Source: Arctopsyche grandis
Lineage: Eukaryota > Arthropoda > Insecta > Trichoptera > Hydropsychidae
Assembly (NCBI RefSeq): GCF_051622035.1
Contig: NC_135356.1
Location: 11,828,079 to 11,892,078, forward strand
Direction of reading: 5' to 3'
DNA length: 64,000 nt
In this document: piece after piece, positions 34,870 through 46,563 of the stretch
Layout of the letters: the number at the start of each line of letters is the position of its first letter
How positions within the stretch are numbered: position 1 is the stretch's first letter
Translations under genes and position numbers: made by a program
Notes under the pieces: model-generated
The model's input: only the letters and a program-made list of their open reading frames with translations
Told to the model about the DNA's origin: nothing
Databases searched by the model: none

Positions 34870-35475
34870 CAGTTATCTCTCAGGTCTGTCAGCGCCCAAT
34901 AACTGGAGATTCGCAAATCATTTTTGTGTTTGGTAATATTTCACATTTTCCAAAATACTAAAACTTGTATCAACGATTTATTTTTAACAAGTTATATTCG
35001 TTGATAGAGTCGTCGATATTTGAAATTGATGTTTTTGTGCCACGAATTGCATTCAGGAGTCGGATTTCTTTCATTGCCGAATAGGTGAATGATTTCGTGC
35101 ATTGACTCTTCTGAGAGATTATTATCTTTTATTACCCTATTGTGTAAATTTTTGTCACATTTCGAGGATAATTTTTATTAGTTAAGTCTCTTTTTAAGGT
35201 TCTCCATGTTAGAAAACCGGTGTTTCTAGCTGTCCTTCGCCAACGAGGAATTCTCCTATGTGTTCTTTAGCAATTTCTCGGTTGACGTCTCCTCTCTTTT
35301 CGTTCGTTTTTTATATTCTAATTGATAATTTGGTGATTATTTTTGATAATCGTATATATTTTTCCACATTGCCTGACGATGGTATACACATTTGAAGTAC
35401 CGCCATCCCAAAGGTGCTATGTTTTCATTTCTTTCTTAGTCTGAGGCTCTTAGGCAGAGTTCTGCTGTTAAATTT
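34440..35475. repeat. two direct copies of a ~370-bp repeat
   Basis: 34440-34800 and 35135-35475 align (GTTAGAAAACCGGTGTTTCT; GCCTGACGAGGGTATACACA; GGCAGAGTTCTGCTGTTAAA). Part of it recurs in each large tandem unit at 38978-39110 and 44167-44300. On the minus strand the shared part has a coding flavour, but no family could be assigned. Confidence 0.7.
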
Positions 35476-36481
35476 GTGGCGAATGTATGGAAAGACATGC
35501 CATCTTTCTCATTTTATTGTCATAAGACATCCTTCTTATGATATTGTAGAATTTATTGAGGACACGTGATGTAATTTCAATACACACACCTTTTTGTCCT
35601 TTTGTAATTTTGATGAACGCTGTTCTAGTTACATATGTGCAGACGTTTTCGATTGCTTCCAATCCCGGAAGGTTACTTCAGCACCGGGATTGCGGTGCTG
35701 GGAATTTCCGATCCCGGGATCCCGGTGCTAGCACCGGGATTTGAAATGTATAAGAAAAAAAAGTTCAATTGCATGTTTTCATATCTCATAAACGTTCAAT
35801 TGCGATTTGCAAACTCTCCCGATGTTTCACGCAAAATATACACCCATGTTGGCGTACTAATTTTGGGATTTTGGCTACATTATTTAAATTTTCGGTTCGC
35901 ATCCATAAATTTCTAAGATTAAATAAAACACATCCGAAAATTTTATAAAGTAAAAAACATCGCTTCATTGATTCGTTTTTTACATATAGTAATCTATGTA
36001 TTTGAGGAATATAAGAAGGATAAAAAACAAAATTCGATAATCGAACATACATATGTATGTATGTACTTACACGTTCACACATACCGGCAATGAGCATTTT
36101 CAATACAAATTGAACACAAATGTAGGACAACTTACACAAGACAAAAGTTCTACTTCCGGCTTACGAATTCCGACCAAAAAAGAATACAAATATAAATTTT
36201 CATCTAAATATGTTCAGGGCGTTGAAATAATCGTTTTCACAACATTTTTGTCTTTTCGGTTACGAATTTTGTGATTCATAACCGGAATGATTTTTGATTT
36301 GATTTTTGATTTGATTTTTGATGAAAAAAAATCACGAAGTGATTATTTTCACTCAACCATGTGTCTCAAAGTTAATTTTTTTCTTCATGGCTCTATAGTA
36401 TTCTGATTTCTAACTGGCATCTTCAGACGATCTCTTCTGATATAAATATTGCATCTATTAAATTATAATAGAATCGTAATT
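35476..36481. repeat. repeat debris
   Basis: GC-rich palindromic words (GATCCCGGGATCCCGG near 35710) and a partial CTTCCGG repeat at 35993-36300. No gene. Confidence 0.5.
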
Positions 36482-37512
36482 CCGATCAACGGAATTGATA
36501 ATTTATTAATAATTAAAATATTTAATTTTTTTGAATTAAAAATTCATCCGATCGCAATCATAATCATAATCTGTTAAGATGTATGCGGGATGCTTTGGAT
36601 GTTTGAGACCGAAAGCAGATTGAGTCTTAAATAAAAACTAAGGAATGATTGGTTGTTTTATGATATCCTCAGACAGCAACCTCCTGACGCCAATCCTCAG
36701 GAATTTTCTCCTGCGGTTCCCAAGTGTTCTATCTCTGGATACTGTTTACTTTATCTACACACAGTATGTAGTAACAACAATATTCTGAAACAACTGGTTT
36801 CATGACTTTTTCGTTGAAATTTCGAAAACTCCGATTTTCCGCACGAAGTCCACTCCTAGCAGGACTTCGTCATGGATATCGGCCACGGCGAAATTTCACT
36901 TGATTATGATTATGATTTGCTCATGCACTTGATCTTGACCTCTGCACCGGTGTCGAAAAATCTCTGCACCGGTGTCGACAACCATTTGACACGGTATGTC
37001 ACCAATCGTTGCCCGCCAATGTAAGCTCGCTGGGTGGTCCTCTCTCGCCTTTGAATGCCGCCAAATGCAATGCATGGCACATGGCATTCTGTCCATGGCA
37101 CGAAGTAGCTCAGCTGTCGTCAGATCTCTTCGGTCGCCGACTATTTCTATTTCTTCGTTGCTCTGCTCATCTCCGATTCCACTTGACTGACACCAATGTT
37201 GCGTGGACGTGAGGTGGGGGCTTCCAGAATCGGAGAGAAAGACGCAGGAAGTTGTAGTAGCGGTTTATTGGTCTGCTCTCGTTGGCGCTCCAGGTCGGAA
37301 TGCTTTCCAGACCGAGAGCGCCCCATATTTATACCCGTTGGGCACAATACACATACATGTAAACTATTGGTCGATGAGTGGGGCGATCCCATTGGCCGTT
37401 ACATACGGCTTATTCATTAGGCGAGGACATTTTGGCGCGAGCGAGAGATCAGGTGATCAGCGCTCGTAAGCCATTGGTCCACGAGCACCACCCACCTAAT
37501 CTCTACGTTACA
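36482..37512 (-). mobile_element. Gypsy-type LTR retrotransposon fossil, unit A (LTR 37197-37512)
   Basis: On the minus strand the 316-bp LTR (TG...CA; inner end next to TTGGTGTCAG, a primer-site-like word) is followed by a short internal region with a retropepsin-like DTGAE word. The element is broken, scrambled and clearly missing most of its body. Its near-identity to the unit B and C copies reflects the recent tandem amplification, not the age of the insertion. Confidence 0.8.
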
Positions 37513-39290
37513 TTATCAATAATAATTTCAGGTTCGTTGTCAAAATCATATAAAGAGTTATTACTTGGGAATTGATTATTATCGATTCATTCATTTTCAG
37601 AATCAGTAGAGCTGCGGAATTATTAATAATTAAAAATATATTTAATTTTTTTGAAAAAAAAAAAAACTCATGCGATCGCAATCATAATCACAATCTGTTA
37701 AGATCTATGCGGGATGCTTTGGATAATGTAATACATACAAGACGGTTTTTTTTTTTAAACCAGTGTGATCAGATCAATTTACAAACCTCATTTACGTTTC
37801 ACTTACGATTCCAATTCTGGAAAAAATTTGCCTCTTATCAGATCGTTTTCATACTTTGACACATTACTCATTTTGGTCATCAATTTAAGTAAATGGATCC
37901 TCCGCCATTACGATAGAGATAAAATATCGTTTAAGACGCGTTTGAAGTTTGCAAATTTGAAATCTTGGTGACGTCTATGTAGTCTTTAGTTTTATACATA
38001 GATGGCGGTAGTAAGATAAAATTATTGGTATTTTTATTCAAAATAATAATTTTGATTATATGTATATTCAAATTTTTTATTATAATGTGGGTTTCGAGGG
38101 AACCAGGTTGTTCCTCCTCCACCAGTCATGACTGAATGACTGGAAGTCCTCCTATTTTTTGAGCTTCTGGTTTTACTTCGCCGTCGGTCCCGATTACCGT
38201 GGCGTTGTTCTTTATCGAATATGACATTGGCGCCCGCTTCTGTGAGTCAGGACCGAATGACTGAGTGACAGCTCCAATGTCTCTTTGGGGTCGCCTCATC
38301 ACTCCCCACCTTTCGTCTTGGTGACACATGATCGCGGCTTTAAGTTGCCCGTGGAACCTCTACCATCCCATTTGCTCCAGTCAACCTATTTAAATTTTTA
38401 AATAGTGTTCTCCAATTGTCGTCCTTGGTCGGCTAGTTTTGACGGCTAACAGTTAATTTTGCTAGTGCATAACGGTAAAAATATAATGGTAAAAATAACA
38501 CTTTTTTCTACATGTTTCGCCCGATGTTTGCGGGATGCTTTGGATAATTTTGTACATACATGACGGTTTTGCGCTCTTTTTTGTTTTTTAAAACCAGTCT
38601 GATCAGATCCTTTTTTTGATTATACATATGTATAATCAAATTTTTTAATATAATGTGGGTTTTGTGGGAACGACCGACATTATATGCGCAAGCGTTGGCC
38701 ATGAGGCGCGTATTTTTGACCAATAAATCATATACATATCCATGAGTATTTTTGAATTTTTTCGCGTTCGATTCATTAGGATATCCTTGTGGAATACAAT
38801 AAATTTCAGATATATACTATTACTAGTAAGCAAATAGTTGAAAAACAACAATTTTGGGGTTGAGGAAAATTTTTTCGAATCAATAAGGATTTACATATAT
38901 TTAATATACATATAATATAAAATAATAATATTTAATATATAATATACAAGAAATAATTAAAATAAAGTACTTACCGTTGCCTGACGATGGTATACACATT
39001 TGAAGTACCGCCATCCCAAAGGTCTGCTTCTACAGCGTGGGCAGAGTTCTGCTGTTAAATTTATGGCGAATGCAAAGAGCTTCAATAACTTTTTTAATAT
39101 AATTTCTAAATGTCGGTGTGACTGCAATATTAAAGCATGTGCTACGCGAATGTACTTCTGACAAATTGTTTACCGTAAGTTTGTTTTGTGACAATCTGCC
39201 CAGTACGCGGCTTTTTTTCCATTGACAGATTTTGCAATACTTTTATTATCTATCTACCGCCACCCACATAATCTCAACGTTAAAGTACTC
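37513..39290. other. anonymous part of unit A
   Basis: AT-rich DNA in which TGCGGGATGCTTTGGAT recurs (also in the unit's left part), implying an older internal repeat. 38978-39110 matches the repeat at 34.7 and 35.4 kb. Open stretches here are identical in unit B and show no family resemblance. No gene supported. Confidence 0.6.
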
Positions 39291-39299
39291 TTTATTTTA

Positions 39300-39870
39300 A
39301 ATTTTAAAAGCTTCAGACATTTTCGATAGGCTTTAGGTCTGGTGATTTGCCTGGCCAAGGAAGTAACCGGATATTATGGAAGGCCAGGAAGTTTTTTACT
39401 TTCTTGTTTGTGTACCATGGTGCATTATTTTGCATAAAATGGTTTGCTATACCTGCAGTCATAATGTCTACTATTGAAGGTAAAAAAACATTTTGCAGAG
39501 CAATCAGGTACTGATCCTGATGCATAGTCCCTTTGACAAAAAAGGGGACCTGGGTCAACTGAGCTTATGGTCCATATGTTATGGATGCCCAAATCGTAAT
39601 TTTTGTTATTTTTACGATACAATCGTCTTAGAATGCTTCTTTGGCCCTTCTGCGAACAAATTCTCTAATTTGTGGAGAAATTACAACGCCTGATTCATCC
39701 GACAAATGAATTCTCGCTGTTTTCATACTCTGATGGCAAGAACTTGTGCTTTTCATATTGGGATAATCCACTACTGTGCCTTGGATCTTCTCATCGGCCA
39801 TCTTTTAACAATATTTTAAATCAACTGACAGACGCGATTTTAAAAATATGTCAAAGCTAGATGCATTATT
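39300..39870 (-). mobile_element. Tc1/mariner fragment, unit A
   Basis: Minus strand reads MTQVPFFVKGTMHQDQYLIA, FMQNNAPWYTNKKVKNFLAF and PWPGKSPDLKPIENV, the catalytic C-terminal part of a Tc1 transposase with the third acidic residue in PIEN. Frames break toward the N-terminal side (39560-39870). Confidence 0.85.
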
Positions 39871-40276
39871 TTATATGTATTACTTTTTTGTGTTTCCGAA
39901 GGTTTGAATTTTTATTAAACGACTTTAACCCTTTGTGGCCCAACCTCTTTTTGCTTTTTTTCTCTGGTAACGCTAAAATCGAAGTGGTGTCGAAATCGAA
40001 CCACTGGGACACTAGGGAAAAATATTGAAATTGTGGTCATTCCACGGCACCACTGGGACACAAAGGGTTAAGCAAATGTCACATTCGTATGGTTTTTATC
40101 CAATGTGATTTGTTTTGTTTATCGTGAGGTCCTATTGTTGATCAAACGACTTTTAACAAGTTTCACATTTATTCGATTTTTCCATTTTGACAGTCCCTTT
40201 GACAAAAAAGGGGCGAATGTATGGAAAGACATTCCATCCTTCTTATGATATTGAAAAAATTATTGAGGACATGAAA
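39871..40276. other. no gene seen (unit A)
   Basis: Contains an inverted pair AACCCTTTGTGGCCCAAC (39929) and ACTGGGACACAAAGGGTTAA (40053) around ~100 bp, a possible small fold-back element, repeated in unit B at 45118-45262. Confidence 0.5.
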
Positions 40277-40852
40277 TTACATAATTTTTGCGCCACGCAT
40301 TGCTGCTCACAACCTCGTCGACAGATTTCGTGCTTCCCCTCGGGCCTTCATGTAGAATTGATACACAAACTTCCGATTGCCGTAGCGTGTTGTGAGTTAC
40401 TCAATTATTAGCTGGTAGTCGTCCTGCGTATCCTGTGGAAGCCGGCAGACGAAGTTCATGGCCGCGCCACTCATTGCTGCACACAACCTCGTCGACAGAT
40501 TTCGTGCTTCCCCTCGGGCTTTCTTGTAGAATTGATATACGGACTTCCGATTGCCGTAGCGTGTTGTGAGTTTCTCAATTAGTAGCTGGTAGTCGTCCTG
40601 CGTATCCTGTGGAAGCCGGCAGACGAAGTTCATGGCCGCGCCACTCATTGCTGCACACAACCTCGTCGACAGATTTCGTGCTTCCCCTCGGGCTTTCTTG
40701 TAGAATTGATATACGGACTTCCGATTGCCGTAGCGTGTTGTGAGTTTCTCAATTAGTAGCTGGTAGTCGTCCTGCGTATCCTGTGGAAGCCGGCAGACGA
40801 AGTTCATGGCCGCGCCACTCATTGCTGCACACAACCTCGTCGACAGATTTCG
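40277..40852 (-). repeat. 174-bp tandem repeat within the gag part of the Gypsy fossil, unit A (about 3.3 copies)
   Basis: GAAGTTCATGGCCGCGCC recurs at 40451, 40625 and 40799, a 174-bp (58-codon) period, with a diverged partial copy at the left. Translated words such as MSGAAMNFVCRLP identify it as gag-derived. The same array has about six full copies in unit B. Confidence 0.93.
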
Positions 40853-42701
40853 TGCTCCCTCAAGTCGAGCTGTGAATCGGAATCTCGCCAGAAATTCCTC
40901 CGAGGAACCTGACCCATCGTATGTCGGGATTATTATTCTCGTCCAGGCCCCCGTTGCGTGGCATCTGATTGCTGATTTCAGTGCTAGAAGCCATCGTTCC
41001 ACTAGTCCATTTACCTGTGGGTGGTACGTCGTTGTCCTGTTGTGCTTCGTACCCAGCAGCTGGCTCAAGGCATTGAAAAGCTCACATTCGAACTGTCTCC
41101 TTTGATCAGTCGTAATCGTTTCTGGGCTTCCAAAACGGGCCAGCCCTACAACGAATGTTTTGCCTCTGTTTCCGCTTTTATGTCCGGGATTGGGATGGCT
41201 TCCGACCATCGTGTGTAGCGGTCCACACATGTCAAGATGTATGTGTGTCCATTGGATGGTGGTAATGGTCCCACTATGTCCACATGAGCATGAGCGAACC
41301 TTGATGTTGGCGTGGTGAAAATTCCTATCGGTGTCTGTGTATGACTCGTGGTTTTTGCTCTCTGGCAACTCGTACAGGTCCGTGTCTTGATCTTGACCTC
41401 GATCCATTTTACGATGTGTAGGTAAGAAGGAGACTTTGACGCCTGTCTCGCTCTCCTCCTTTTTTTCGTTCAGCACTTAATACCGGTTTCTGGGGAGCTG
41501 TTGATATAGTTCTAAGTTAGAACAAAAATCTCTGCACCGGTGTCGACAACCATTTGACAACCGATCAACGGAATTGATAATTTATTAATAATTAAAATAT
41601 TTAATTTTTTTGTATTAAAAATTCATCCGATCGCAATCATAATCATAATCTGTTAAGATGTATGCGGGATGCTTTGGATGTTTGAGACCGAAAGCAGATT
41701 GAGTCTTAAATAAAAACTAAGGAATGATTGGTTGTTTTATGATATCCTCAGACAGCAACCTCCTGACGTCAATCCTCAGGAATTTTCTCCTCCGGTTCCC
41801 AAGTGTTCTATCTCTGGATACTGTTTACTTTATCTACACACAGTATGTAGTAACAACAATATTCTGAAACAACTGGTTTCATGACTTTTTCGTTGAAATT
41901 TCGAAAACTCCGATTTTCCGCACGAAGTCCACTCCTAGCAGGACTTCGTCATGGATATCGGCCACGGCGAAATTTCACTTGATTATGATTATGATTTGCT
42001 CATGCACTTGATCTTGACCTCGATCCATTTTACGATGTGTAGGTAAGAAGGAGACTTTGACGCCTGTCTCGCTCTCCTCCTTTTTTTCGTTCAGCACTTA
42101 ATACCGGTTTCTGGGGAGTTGTTGATATAGTTCTAAGTTAGAACAAAAATCTCTGCACCGGTGTCGACAACCATTTGACACGGTATGTCACCAATCGTTG
42201 CCCGCCAATGTAAGCTCGCTGGGTGGTCCTCTCTCGCCTTTGAATGCCGCCAAATGCAATGCATGGCACATGGCATTCTGTCCATGGCACGAAGTAGCTC
42301 AGCTGTCGTCAGATCTCTTCGGTCGCCGACTATTTCTATTTCTTCGTTGCTCTGCTCATCTCCGATTCCACTTGACTGACACCAATGTTGCGTGGACGTG
42401 AGGTGGGGGCTTCCAGAATCGGAGAGAAAGACGCAGGAAGTTGTAGTAGCGGTTTATTGGTCTGCTCTCGTTGGCGCTCCAGGTCGGAATGCTTTCCAGA
42501 CCGAGAGCGCCCCATATTTATACCCGTTGGGCACAATACACATACATGTAAACTATTGGTCGATGAGTGGGGCGATCCCATTGGCCGTTACATACGGCTT
42601 ATTCATTAGGCGAGGACATTTTTGCGCGAGCGAGAGATCAGGTGATCAGCGCTCGTAAGCCATTGGTCCACGAGCACCACCCACTCAATCTCTACGTTAC
42701 A
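40853..42701 (-). mobile_element. Gypsy-type LTR retrotransposon fossil, unit A/B junction copy (LTR 42386-42701)
   Basis: On the minus strand: LTR 42701-42386, then the short internal region as in unit A, then integrase-related sequence (41480-40860) next to the gag array. The order is scrambled relative to an intact Gypsy element, no second LTR is seen on the far side, and there are several breaks. The broken copy is shared through the tandem amplification. Confidence 0.8.
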
Positions 42702-44480
42702 TTATCAATAATAATTTCAGGTTCGTTGTCAAAATCATATAAAGAGTTATTACTTGGGAATTGATTATTATCGATTCATTCATTTTCAGAATCAGTAGAG
42801 CTGCAGAATTATTAATAATTAAAAATATATTTAATTTTTTTGAAAAAAAAAAAAACTCATGCGATCGCAATCATAATCACAATCTGTTAAGATCTATGCG
42901 GGATGCTTTGGATAATGTAATACATACAAGACGGTTTTTTTTTTTAAACCAGTGTGATCAGATCAATTTACAAACCTCATTTACGTTTCACTTACGATTC
43001 CAATTCTGGAAAAAATTTGCCTCTTATCAGATCGTTTTCATACTTTGACACATTACTCATTTTGGTCATCAATTTAAGTAAATGGATCCTCCGCCATTAC
43101 GATAGAGATAAAATATCGTTTAAGACGCGTTTGAAGTTTGCAAATTTGAAATCTTGGTGACGTCTATGTAGTCTTTAGTTTTATACATAGATGGCGGTAG
43201 TAAGATAAAATTATTGGTATTTTTATTCAAAATAATAATTTTGATTATATGTATATTCAAATTTTTTATTATAATGTGGGTTTCGAGGGAACCAGGTTGT
43301 TCCTCCTCCACCAGTCATGACTGAATGACTGGAAGTCCTCCTATTTTTTGAGCTTCTGGTTTTACTTCGCCGTCGGTCCCGATTACCGTGGCGTTGTTCT
43401 TTATCGAATATGACATTGGCGCCCGCTTCTGTGAGTCAGGACCGAATGACTGAGTGACAGCTCCAATGTCTCTTTGGGGTCGCCTCATCACTCCCCACCT
43501 TTCGTCTTGGTGACACATGATCGCGGCTTTAAGTTGCCCGTGGAACCTCTACCATCCCATTTGCTCCAGTCAACCTATTTAAATTTTTAAATAGTGTTCT
43601 CCAATTGTCGTCCTTGGTCGGCTAGTTTTGACGGCTAACAGTTAATTTTGCTAGTGCATAACGGTAAAAATATAATGGTAAAAATAACACTTTTTTCTAC
43701 ATGTTTCGCCCGATGTTTGCGGGATGCTTTGGATAATTTTGTACATACATGACGGTTTTGCGCTCTTTTTTGTTTTTTAAAACCAGTCTGATCAGATCCT
43801 TTTTTTGATTATACATATGTATAATCAAATTTTTTAATATAATGTGGGTTTTGTGGGAACGACCGACATTATATGCGCAAGCGTTGGCCATGAGGCGCGT
43901 ATTTTTGACCAATAAATCATATACATATCCATGAGTATTTTTGAATTTTTTCGCGTTCGATTCATTAGGATATCCTTGTGGAATACAATAAATTTCAGAT
44001 ATATACTATTACTAGTAAGCAAATAGTTGAAAAACAACAATTTTGGGGTTGAGGAAAATTTTTTCGAATCAATAAGGATTTACATATATTTAATATACAT
44101 ATAATATAAAATAATAATATTTAATATATAATATACAAGAAATAATTAAAATAAAGTACTTACCGTTGCCTGACGATGGTATACACATTTGAAGTACCGC
44201 CATCCCAAAGGTCTGCTTCTACAGCGTGGGCAGAGTTCTGCTGTTAAATTTATGGCGAATGCAAAGAGCTTCAATAACTTTTTTAATATAATTTCTAAAT
44301 GTCGGTGTGACTGCAATATTAAAGCATGTGCTACGCGAATGTACTTCTGACAAATTGTTTACCGTAAGTTTGTTTTGTGACAATCTGCCCAGTACGCGGC
44401 TTTTTTTCCATTGACAGATTTTGCAATACTTTTATTATCTATCTACCGCCACCCACATAATCTCAACGTTAAAGTACTCT
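42702..44480. other. anonymous part of unit B
   Basis: Nearly identical to 37513-39290, including the recurring TGCGGGATGCTTTGGAT word. No gene supported. Confidence 0.6.
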
Positions 44481-44488
44481 TTATTTTA

Positions 44489-45059
44489 AATTTTAAAAGC
44501 TTCAGACATTTTCGATAGGCTTTAGGTCTGGTGATTTGCCTGGCCAAGGAAGTAACCGGATATTATGGAAGGCCAGGAAGTTTTTTACTTTCTTGTTTGT
44601 GTACCATGGTGCATTATTTTGCATAAAATGGTTTGCTATACCTGCAGTCATAATGTCTACTATTGAAGGTAAAAAAACATTTTGCAGAGCAATCAGGTAC
44701 TGATCCTGATGCATAGTCCCTTTGACAAAAAAGGGGACCTGGGTCAACTGAGCTTATGGTCCATATGTTATGGATGCCCAAATCGTAATTTTTGTTATTT
44801 TTACGATACAATCGTCTTAGAATGCTTCTTTGGCCCTTCTGCGAACAAATTCTCTAATTTGTGGAGAAATTACAACGCCTGATTCATCCGACAAATGAAT
44901 TCTCGCTGTTTTCATACTCTGATGGCAAGAACTTGTGCTTTTCATATTGGGATAATCCACTACTGTGCCTTGGATCTTCTCATCGGCCATCTTTTAACAA
45001 TATTTTAAATCAACTGACAGACGCGATTTTAAAAATATGTCAAAGCTAGATGCATTATT
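44489..45059 (-). mobile_element. Tc1/mariner fragment, unit B
   Basis: Copy of 39300-39870; the translated segment ending PWPGKSPDLKPIENV is unchanged. Confidence 0.85.
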
Positions 45060-45465
45060 TTATATGTATTACTTTTTTGTGTTTCCGAAGGTTTGAATTT
45101 TTATTAAACGACTTTAACCCTTTGTGGCCCAACCTCTTTTTGCTTTTTTTCTCTGGTAACGCTAAAATCGAAGTGGTGTCGAAATCGAACCACTGGGACA
45201 CTAGGGAAAAATATTGAAATTGTGGTCATTCCACGGCACCACTGGGACACAAAGGGTTAAGCAAATGTCACATTCGTATGGTTTTTATCCAATGTGATTT
45301 GTTTTGTTTATCGTGAGGTCCTATTGTTGATCAAACGACTTTTAACAAGTTTCACATTTATTCGATTTTTCCATTTTGACAGTCCCTTTGACAAAAAAGG
45401 GGCGAATGTATGGAAAGACATTCCATCCTTCTTATGATATTGAAAAAATTATTGAGGACATGAAA

Positions 45466-46563
45466 TTACATAATTTTTGCGCCACGCATTGCTGCTCACA
45501 ACCTCGTCGACAGATTTCGTGCTTCCCCTCGGGCCTTCTCGTAAAATTGATATACGGACATCCGAATGCCGTAGCGTGTTGTGAGTTTCTCAATTAGTAG
45601 CTGGTAGTCGTCCTGCGTATCCCGTGGAAGCCGGCTGACGAAGTTCATGGCCGCGCCACTCATTGCTGCACACAACCTCGTCGACAGATTTCGTGCTTCC
45701 CCTCGGGCCTTCATGTAGAATTGATACACAAACTTCCGATTGCCGTAGCGTGTTGTGAGTTACTCAATTATTAGCTGGTAGTCGTCCTGCGTATCCTGTG
45801 GAAGCCGGCAGACGAAGTTCATGGCCGCGCCACTCATTGCTGCACACAACCTCGTCGACAGATTTCGTGCTTCCCCTCGGGCCTTCATGTAGAATTGATA
45901 CACAAACTTCCGATTGCCGTAGCGTGTTGTGAGTTACTCAATTATTAGCTGGTAGTCGTCCTGCGTATCCTGTGGAAGCCGGCAGACGAAGTTCATGGCC
46001 GCGCCACTCATTGCTGCACACAACCTCGTCGACAGATTTCGTGCTTCCCCTCGGGCTTTCTTGTAGAATTGATATACGGACTTCCGATTGCCGTAGCGTG
46101 TTGTGAGTTTCTCAATTAGTAGCTGGTAGTCGTCCTGCGTATCCTGTGGAAGCCGGCAGACGAAGTTCATGGCCGCGCCACTCATTGCTGCACACAACCT
46201 CGTCGACAGATTTCGTGCTTCCCCTCGGGCTTTCTTGTAGAATTGATATACGGACTTCCGATTGCCGTAGCGTGTTGTGAGTTTCTCAATTAGTAGCTGG
46301 TAGTCGTCCTGCGTATCCTGTGGAAGCCGGCAGACGAAGTTCATGGCCGCGCCACTCATTGCTGCACACAACCTCGTCGACAGATTTCGTGCTTCCCCTC
46401 GGGCTTTCTTGTAGAATTGATATACGGACTTCCGATTGCCGTAGCGTGTTGTGAGTTTCTCAATTAGTAGCTGGTAGTCGTCCTGCGTATCCTGTGGAAG
46501 CCGGCAGACGAAGTTCATGGCCGCGCCACTCATTGCTGCACACAACCTCGTCGACAGATTTCG
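45466..46563 (-). repeat. 174-bp tandem gag repeat, unit B (about 6.3 copies)
   Basis: GAAGTTCATGGCCGCGCC recurs at 45640, 45814, 45988, 46162, 46336 and 46510, always 174 bp apart. The left copies carry the differences seen in the left copies of unit A, so expansion happened by adding central units. Confidence 0.95.

Noticed and set aside
37000-37570. Several overlapping plus-strand frames over the LTR and adjoining region, repeated in each tandem unit
   Set aside because: They overlap in different frames, coincide with LTR sequence and recur only because the unit is duplicated.
37572-38330. Open frames of 63-95 codons identical in units A and B
   Set aside because: Identity comes from recent duplication, not selection; they have AT-driven codons and no motif.
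40277-46563. 174-bp repeats as a protein-coding repeat domain of a host gene
   Set aside because: The repeated words are gag-related and lie beside integrase-related sequence and LTRs; this is a broken LTR-element fossil.
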